Assembly: GCA_002340405.1 (NCBI GenBank)
Contig: DDLZ01000030.1
Span: 1-20,217 of the forward strand
Length of the DNA stretch: 20,217 bases
Direction of reading: 5' to 3'
Source of the DNA: Bacteroidales bacterium UBA2559
GTDB lineage: Bacteria; Bacteroidota; Bacteroidia; Bacteroidales; Bacteroidaceae
Each line of letters starts with the position of its first letter. Positions within the stretch are counted from its first letter, which is position 1. The position numbers and the translations under genes were made by a program. The notes under the pieces are model-generated. The model ran no database searches and was not told the origin of the DNA. It saw only the letters and a list, made by a program, of their open reading frames with translations. Below are positions 15,811 through 20,217 of the stretch, in pieces.

Positions 15811-16613
15811 TCAGTTTTTTTGGTCTCTTCTATATTGTGAGCAGGCGATAGAGGTTTGCCGAAAAAGTACTGTCCTTTGCCTAAGGTGGCTTTGCCGAAA
15901 TTGACGGCATTAGTGGGGCAGCGGTGGTAACAGCTCATGCAGTTTGTACAATTGCCGTTCCAGCGGGGGCGGCCGTTCTCCATGGTGATGTTCAGGAGCG
16001 GACAACTGCGGCTGCACAGTCCGCAGCCATTACAATCATCGGACACATTAAACTTGCGGTCGGTTATGAGCAGGCCATAGAAAAGAGGTTTGAGAATTTC
16101 CGATTTAAGAAAGGCAGAACTGCCCTCTAACTTGTCGAAATTGCCCCTTGTGCGACTTTTTATCAGTCTGACAGTTTCATCGATCTGGATACGGGTCTGT
16201 TCAATTTTGAGAGTTGCGTTTTCAGGAGTGTCGAGCTCGAACCCCGGCAGATTTATATATGTCTCGGGCATACGGAACGAGAAGAAGGCATCAAGCTCCA
16301 GGCCGTTCTTGCTGAGATCCTTTTTAAGGTGTTTCAGAGTGTAGCCTGTCTGGTCGCCGCAGGTGCAGGCAACATAGATATACGAGGGTTTGCCCTTGAA
16401 TTTGAATGTGCGCAGGAATTTGGATACGAGCCGGGGCACCGACCAGGAGTAAACGGGAAATACGATTCCCAATATTTCATCCTGCCCGAATTCCGGCGCA
16501 GTGCCTTGCCTTGCTGCATCGGGTATGAAGAGCATTTTCTTTTCACCGAGCTTTTCGGCAAGACTGTCGGCCACAAAACGGCTGTTGCCGCAGCCTGAAT
16601 ACCAAATTATCAT
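15759..16613 (-). CDS. EFR1-like flavodoxin-ferredoxin protein with repeat-encoded tail
   Basis: This 284-residue cytoplasmic electron carrier combines an N-terminal flavodoxin-like domain (about 1-150) with a C-terminal two-[4Fe-4S] ferredoxin domain. The flavin phosphate loop is YSGCGNSRFVA (5-15), with Cys8 where Thr is usual. The cluster ligands are Cys194/197/200/204 in CNGCGLCSRSCP and Cys222/225/228/232 in CTNCMSCYHRCP. The domain architecture is that of the EFR1-family proteins. The usual end of such proteins comes shortly after GKATLGKGQYFFGKPLSP (about 240-257); here a charged tail (about 262-284, rich in E, R, K and T) follows, and it is encoded by the pentanucleotide array. The ATG overlaps the stop of the upstream QueH fusion by 4 bp, so the two are translationally coupled, suggesting it may pass electrons to that enzyme. 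Confidence 0.9.
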   Translation of the reverse strand: MIIWYSGCGNSRFVADSLAEKLGEKKMLFIPDAARQGTAPEFGQDEILGIVFPVYSWSVPRLVSKFLRTFKFKGKPSYIYVACTCGDQTGYTLKHLKKDLSKNGLELDAFFSFRMPETYINLPGFELDTPENATLKIEQTRIQIDETVRLIKSRTRGNFDKLEGSSAFLKSEILKPLFYGLLITDRKFNVSDDCNGCGLCSRSCPLLNITMENGRPRWNGNCTNCMSCYHRCPTNAVNFGKATLGKGQYFFGKPLSPAHNIEETKKTENRTERKRTEQERTKPI

Positions 16614-17716
16614 ATTATGAAATCCATTTTTATATCATTTTCGTCGGTCGGCACAGAGGGGAGTTTTTGGCAGTCAAAACAGGCTCCGGCCTTTACGGCA
16701 TGGGGCAGCAGGGGCAGCAGGCGGTCGTAGAATCCGCGGCCGCGTCCAAGCCGGTGTCCCTGTTTGTCAAATGCACGTCCCGGCACCACCACAAGTGTTA
16801 TTGGGCTGAGGTCGGAAACGGCCTCACCCTCCGGTTCCGGTATTCCGAACTGCTCTCCCTGTGTGAGCATGCGGCTGCCTGTGTAGCGTTTTACCACAAG
16901 CGTATTACCCTGTACCGATGGCAGATAAAACCGTTTAACGGCGTGCCACTTCTCTATGAAAGAGGGTGTCTGCACCTCGTCATCCATTGACCAGTAGATG
17001 AGTATGTCGGTGCTGCTGCGGAATATGTCGGTCTGTTCTAGGCGTTCCCATACAGCGCGTGACTGGGCGGTTTTCTGTTCCGGAGTCATTACTCCTATGA
17101 CTCTTTTTATACGTTGGCGGGCATGCTTCTTGTCATCCCGCATAGTCTCCATGCTGAACTCACAGCCGCAGTAGCGCTGGTTGTAGAAGTCCTGCTCACG
17201 GATTATTGCCGAGCGGCGCTCCTGCAGGCCTCCCTGTCTCCAGTTGCGTTGCCAGAATGTCAATCCGGAGAACTGCGAGGCAGCCCACAGCCCTGCCTCC
17301 ACAATCTGATCATGACGTTTCCAGCGGCTTGAGCCGAGGGTTGAGGTGAAGACCTTGAAGCCGTTTTCCGATGCATAGCGTGCAGCGCTTAACAGGCGCA
17401 TACGAAAGCACTCCAGGCAGCGGGCGCCTCGCTCCGGCTCACTCTCAAGTCCTTTTATACAGTGCAGCCAGGCGGCATGGTCATAATCGGCATCAACAAT
17501 CTGCAAGCCAAGACTGCGGGCATATCGGCTGCACTCTCCCTTGCGGACCAGATATTCTTCAAGCGGATATATGTTGGGGTTGCAGTAGTAGATTACGGGG
17601 GTGATCCCGGCCTGCATCATCCACTCTATGATGGCTCCACTGCAAGGGGCACAGCAGGTGTGGAGCAGAACCTTTGCGGCTCCTTCCGGCACAATCTCAT
17701 TCGGACTCTCTTTCAT
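16610..17716 (-). CDS. queH: Fusion of epoxyqueuosine reductase QueH with 5-formyltetrahydrofolate cyclo-ligase
   Basis: Residues 1 to about 195 are QueH, which reduces epoxyqueuosine to queuosine in tRNA. Its cysteine motifs are all present: HTCCAPCSG (Cys21, Cys22), RCLECFRMR (Cys100, Cys103) and YCGCEFS (Cys183, Cys185), plus KVFTSTLGSSRWK. Residues about 197-368 are a full-length 5-formyltetrahydrofolate cyclo-ligase, which converts 5-formyl-THF to 5,10-methenyl-THF with ATP; SMDDEVQTPSF and VPGRAFD..GHRLGRGRGFYDR (311-332) are its substrate and nucleotide motifs. No stop or frame change lies between the two. An in-frame TTG at 17773 would add 19 residues, but the promoter at 17785-17816 predicts transcription starting only about 5 bases before it, so ATG 17716 is preferred. 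The protein then starts MKESPNEIVPEGAAK, close to the usual QueH start. Confidence 0.92.
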   Translation of the reverse strand: MKESPNEIVPEGAAKVLLHTCCAPCSGAIIEWMMQAGITPVIYYCNPNIYPLEEYLVRKGECSRYARSLGLQIVDADYDHAAWLHCIKGLESEPERGARCLECFRMRLLSAARYASENGFKVFTSTLGSSRWKRHDQIVEAGLWAASQFSGLTFWQRNWRQGGLQERRSAIIREQDFYNQRYCGCEFSMETMRDDKKHARQRIKRVIGVMTPEQKTAQSRAVWERLEQTDIFRSSTDILIYWSMDDEVQTPSFIEKWHAVKRFYLPSVQGNTLVVKRYTGSRMLTQGEQFGIPEPEGEAVSDLSPITLVVVPGRAFDKQGHRLGRGRGFYDRLLPLLPHAVKAGACFDCQKLPSVPTDENDIKMDFII

Positions 17717-17784
17717 TGCAGCTGACACCTGTTTTTTGGAGCATTCGGGACAAACGCCCTTGGCGTGACTCAATTCGTATAGTG

Positions 17785-17816
17785 CAAAGTTACTCGTTTA
17801 ACCTGAATATATGCAA
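17785..17816 (-). promoter_or_regulatory. Promoter of the queH fusion / EFR1-like operon
   Basis: On the minus strand TTG (17816-17814), a 21-bp spacer and a perfect TAACTTTG (17792-17785) match the Bacteroidetes promoter pattern. Transcription should begin near 17778, leaving a leader of about 60 bases before ATG 17716. Confidence 0.6.
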
Positions 17817-17842
17817 CCTGACTGCAAAAAGCCGATGATATA

Positions 17843-17876
17843 TTTGTAAGGAGCTTAGGAAAATTATATATATTTG
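17843..17876 (+). promoter_or_regulatory. Promoter of the zinc-ribbon membrane protein gene
   Basis: TTTG (17843-17846), a 22-bp spacer and TATATTTG (17869-17876) fit the Bacteroidetes promoter pattern, with slightly long spacing. The -7 box ends 25 bp before the ATG at 17902. The upstream TTTG is itself the end of another TATATTTG (17839-17846). Confidence 0.5.
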
Positions 17877-17901
17877 TGCGAAACATAAAAACACCGAAGA
17901 G

Positions 17902-18579
17902 ATGTATTGTTATAATTGTGGAAAGAAAATTTCCGAAAAATCCGTGTACTGTATGTATTGCGGTTCGCAGGTAAATGTCCTTGTCAATAGTGAAAATGTG
18001 TCGGAAGAAAAGCCGGTGGACGATAAGGCTCCTGAATCTCCGGAACCTGAAGTTTTTGCACCGGAGGTTGAAGCTCTTGTACCGGAACCTGAAGTCCTTG
18101 CATCGGAGCCCGAAGCTCAGCCGACAGTGGAATCTGATATTGAAGAACAGACTGTTGAAGAGACCGAAAGCAAATCTGAGTCGGAGCAAAGCAGTTCCGA
18201 GAGTCAAAACGTGACGGCCGGCAGTGATAAAGCGGAGCCTGATGAGCGGGTAATAGCCCCGCATGCCATAGGCAGTTTTATCTGGGCGATTGTGGCTAAT
18301 GAGTGTTGTGTAATACCTGTTCTCGGACTGGCCTTTTCGATAATTGCTCTTGTAAAAAGTATTAAAGGACGTAATATAGTTGCCTTAAATCCGGAGAAAT
18401 ATAAGTTAAAAGGGTTTCTTACGGCAGCCTTCATTTTGAGTATAATCGATTTGGTCGGCAGTATTATCGGACCGATTGCGTTCTTCTCATATTTTTCGTT
18501 TTTGAAGGATCTCTTTAAAGGGTCGGGCTTTTCGGATATCTTTACCGGATTTGTTAATATCCTTACCGGCCTTATCTGA
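17902..18579 (+). CDS. Zinc-ribbon membrane protein with acidic linker, function unknown
   Basis: This 225-residue protein has three parts. A short N-terminal zinc ribbon has two Cys pairs (CYNC at Cys3/Cys6 and CMYC at Cys17/Cys20). A long acidic, Pro/Glu/Ser-rich linker (about 32-115) contains degenerate repeats of the type PEPEV, APEVE and SEPEA. A C-terminal membrane part has two hydrophobic hairpin segments (about 122-153 and 171-198), spaced by the basic loop KSIKGRNIVALNPEKYKLK, resembling DUF4190-type small membrane proteins. There is no signal peptide, so the ribbon and linker probably lie in the cytoplasm. It is transcribed alone, converging on the YolD-like gene with only 15 bp between stop codons. 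I do not recognise a characterised homologue. Confidence 0.82.
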   Translation: MYCYNCGKKISEKSVYCMYCGSQVNVLVNSENVSEEKPVDDKAPESPEPEVFAPEVEALVPEPEVLASEPEAQPTVESDIEEQTVEETESKSESEQSSSESQNVTAGSDKAEPDERVIAPHAIGSFIWAIVANECCVIPVLGLAFSIIALVKSIKGRNIVALNPEKYKLKGFLTAAFILSIIDLVGSIIGPIAFFSYFSFLKDLFKGSGFSDIFTGFVNILTGLI

Positions 18580-18594
18580 CATACTTATTGGTGA

Positions 18595-19050
18595 TTATTC
18601 GACGGCTTTATCGGGACGGCAGATGTGTCCGATGCCCTTATCATCGGCCTTATCCGATATGACGATTGCCGTTATGTCGTCCAACGGAACAGATGTGCCG
18701 TCGGTCAACGACAGCATACGTTTGTAGTGGCAGACGGAGTTGAACTGTCCCGTAATTTCAGTGTATTTACCACCCTGCTTATTGCTGTCAGGCTTGAAGA
18801 AGGTGACGGTAATCTCTTGGTTTGTCATTGAGGCAAGCTCCTGCAGACAGGCGTCTAGCAGGGTTTTCTGGTTCTCGTCCAATTCGATGCGGCTGTCCGT
18901 GAGTCGCGCTGTCTCGTCTATTATAGCCTCGTAACCTATAAGTGAGGCAAAAGGTGAGAACTGCGCGGCACGGTTATATAGCGACATCTGCTGTCGGACG
19001 GCCGATTTTTGATACGGCTGGTTCAGGATTTTTTCGTATCGTTTGTCCAT
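18595..19050 (-). CDS. YolD-like protein, partner of the Y-family polymerase
   Basis: This 151-residue soluble protein has the YolD-like signature MSLYNRAAQFSPFASLIGYE (22-41), followed by ETARLTDSRIELDE (46-59). Its C-terminal half is a beta-rich segment (about 78-132) containing FFKPDSNKQGGKY and a closing LDDITAIVIS. Proteins of this type are commonly encoded beside UvrX/UmuC-like polymerases in Firmicutes and are thought to act in damage-induced mutagenesis, perhaps in place of UmuD; the biochemical role is not settled. It starts 6 bp after the polymerase stop in the same direction, so the two are one operon. Confidence 0.85.
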   Translation of the reverse strand: MDKRYEKILNQPYQKSAVRQQMSLYNRAAQFSPFASLIGYEAIIDETARLTDSRIELDENQKTLLDACLQELASMTNQEITVTFFKPDSNKQGGKYTEITGQFNSVCHYKRMLSLTDGTSVPLDDITAIVISDKADDKGIGHICRPDKAVE

Positions 19051-19056
19051 AGCCGG

Positions 19057-20217
19057 TTATGCTTTATGGCCTCCCACCTGCGCATTGCGTTCTTTGGCGG
19101 TTGAGCCTTCTTCAAAATTCATACCTCTAAGGATGGAGTTCTTGCCGAACTTCTTGCGGATGGCAAGGATAGCTTCCTGCCGCCGGCGTTCCCGACCATG
19201 CTCTTCGGCATTGGAGCTGAACAGATCAAGTTGCATGGGGGTTGCATAGTTTTCATTGACCACATTCTGTGCCGTTACATTCAAACGGCGTACCAGCAGA
19301 TTGGGATTGACTATGTGGTCGTAAAGGTCGGATACCGCTTTTATTATGGCTTCCGATGATGAGGTATGACCGTTCAGATTGACCTTGCCGTGTACGGGCT
19401 TGGGCACTTTGCGTCCGTAAAAATCGGTCACCACAGGGCCGTTATACCTGTATCCCGGCTGTTCAAGGCTCTCCCGGTCATAGTTTACGTCAAGTGTCAT
19501 GGAGTCGGTTACCAGCCGCTTGTCAACCAGACTCATGACCAGAGCATCGGCCATCTCCTTGGCTATAAGCCGGCCCTTGTCGAACTTATAGGGGCTTTTG
19601 AGAACCTGCCCTGAGCTTAAGCTGTTGGTTTCAGGTCTATACGATTTGATGTCGGCAATGGTACATGGTTCCCATCCCCATGCGTGGTCGATGATAAGTT
19701 CGGCATTGACCCCGAATATGCTGTATAGCTGCTCTTCCCACCGCTTGTCGGTGGAGTAGAGAGCCACATCGCCCATAGTTCGCATACCGTAACTCTCTAA
19801 TTTTCTTGCCGTACCGCGTCCGATGCGCCAGAAATCGGTCAGGGGCCGATGGCTCCATAACTGCCGGCGGTAGCTCATCTCATCGAGCCGGGCAATTCTG
19901 ACCCCGTCCTTATCGGGTTTGGATTTTTTAGCCATAATATCCATGGCTACCTTAGCCAGAAAGAGATTGGTGCCTATACCTGCTGTGGCGGTGATGCCGG
20001 TCTGAGCCAGTACGTCACGGATCATACGCATGGTCAAATCATGGGCGCTGCATGCATAGGTTTTAAGGTAGTGGGTCAGGTCAATGAAGACCTCGTCGAT
20101 GGAATAGACGTGAATATCCTCAGGCGCCACATATTTCAGATAAATGGAGTATATTCTGCTGCTCACCTCCATGTAGTGCGCCATCTGCGGATGGGCCGTG
20201 ATGTATCCCAGCGCTAC
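19057..20217 (-). CDS. Y-family DNA polymerase (UmuC/DinB-like), 5' end off the window
   Basis: The 386 visible codons belong to a translesion DNA polymerase. The frame is open to the right edge, reading VALGYITAHPQMAHYMEVS, so the Met at 20184 is internal and the true start lies beyond the window. The catalytic acidic pair is in YSIDEVFIDL (visible residues 38-47, Asp41 and Glu42). ITATAGIGTNLFLAKVAMDI is the palm/fingers segment, RPLTDFWRIGRGTARKLESYG the helix-hairpin-helix thumb, and a little-finger domain follows, ending ...STAKERNAQVGGHKA. The first metal-binding Asp (near the N-terminus) is not visible. Because the promoter is missing, an SOS box cannot be assessed. It is paired with the YolD-like gene 6 bp downstream. 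Confidence 0.93.
   Translation of the reverse strand, partial: VALGYITAHPQMAHYMEVSSRIYSIYLKYVAPEDIHVYSIDEVFIDLTHYLKTYACSAHDLTMRMIRDVLAQTGITATAGIGTNLFLAKVAMDIMAKKSKPDKDGVRIARLDEMSYRRQLWSHRPLTDFWRIGRGTARKLESYGMRTMGDVALYSTDKRWEEQLYSIFGVNAELIIDHAWGWEPCTIADIKSYRPETNSLSSGQVLKSPYKFDKGRLIAKEMADALVMSLVDKRLVTDSMTLDVNYDRESLEQPGYRYNGPVVTDFYGRKVPKPVHGKVNLNGHTSSSEAIIKAVSDLYDHIVNPNLLVRRLNVTAQNVVNENYATPMQLDLFSSNAEEHGRERRRQEAILAIRKKFGKNSILRGMNFEEGSTAKERNAQVGGHKA

Noticed and set aside
15580..15840. Plus-strand open frame of 86 residues, very rich in Phe, Arg, Ser and Leu
   Set aside because: It is the translation of the pyrimidine-rich strand of the pentanucleotide array; the periodic composition keeps several frames open and there is no promoter or ribosome site.
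17717..17773. TTG-initiated extension of QueH carrying a CPEC motif
   Set aside because: The predicted transcript start lies only about 5 bases upstream and QueH homologues normally begin near the ATG at 17716, so the extension is probably leader RNA.
17770..18264. Minus-strand open frame of 164 residues opposite the zinc-ribbon gene
   Set aside because: Its Phe/Arg-rich composition mirrors the Glu/Pro/Ser-coding repeats of the real gene on the plus strand.

Overview
The window looks like a Bacteroidales chromosome (Bacteroides/Prevotella-like). The reasons are promoter boxes of the Bacteroidetes type (TAnnTTTG near -7, TTG/TTTG near -33), AT-rich leaders with weak Shine-Dalgarno sequences, polysaccharide-degrading GH97 and GH3 enzymes with export signals, and tripartite efflux operons with separate adaptor and TolC genes. 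No rRNA, tRNA, insertion sequence, phage gene or CRISPR array was seen.

Layout. (a) 1-2291, minus strand: an RND efflux operon, with a periplasmic adaptor followed by the inner-membrane pump, which is cut by the left edge. (b) 2436-5234, plus strand: a secreted GH97 glycosidase and a small exported TapB/DUF3108-like protein. (c) 12402-5311, minus strand: a compact six-gene run of ABC ATPase, two FtsX/MacB-type permeases, HlyD-like adaptor, TolC-like outer-membrane channel and M20 metallodipeptidase. Junctions in the first five genes overlap or are under 30 bp, so they should form one split MacAB-TolC-type exporter. The dipeptidase follows by 24 bp and may only be co-transcribed. (d) 12403-12833: a 431-bp AT-rich divergent control region. 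(e) 12834-15461, plus strand: a GH3 lipoprotein with an inserted PA14 domain, ended by a strong terminator at 15499-15532. (f) 15530-15810: a 21-bp direct repeat followed by 41 consecutive in-phase pentanucleotides. This array forms the 3' end of the next gene. (g) 17716-15759, minus strand: a QueH/5-formyltetrahydrofolate cyclo-ligase fusion translationally coupled to a flavodoxin-ferredoxin (EFR1-like) protein. (h) 17902-18579, plus strand: a zinc-ribbon membrane protein with an acidic linker. (i) 20217-18595, minus strand: a Y-family DNA polymerase (5' end off the window) and a YolD-like partner.

The most unusual items are the pentanucleotide array that has become the C-terminal tail of the EFR1-like protein, and the coupling of that redox protein to a fused QueH enzyme, which suggests (inference only) that it supplies electrons for the last step of queuosine synthesis. 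Most of the rest is ordinary Bacteroidales housekeeping, efflux and glycan-use content.
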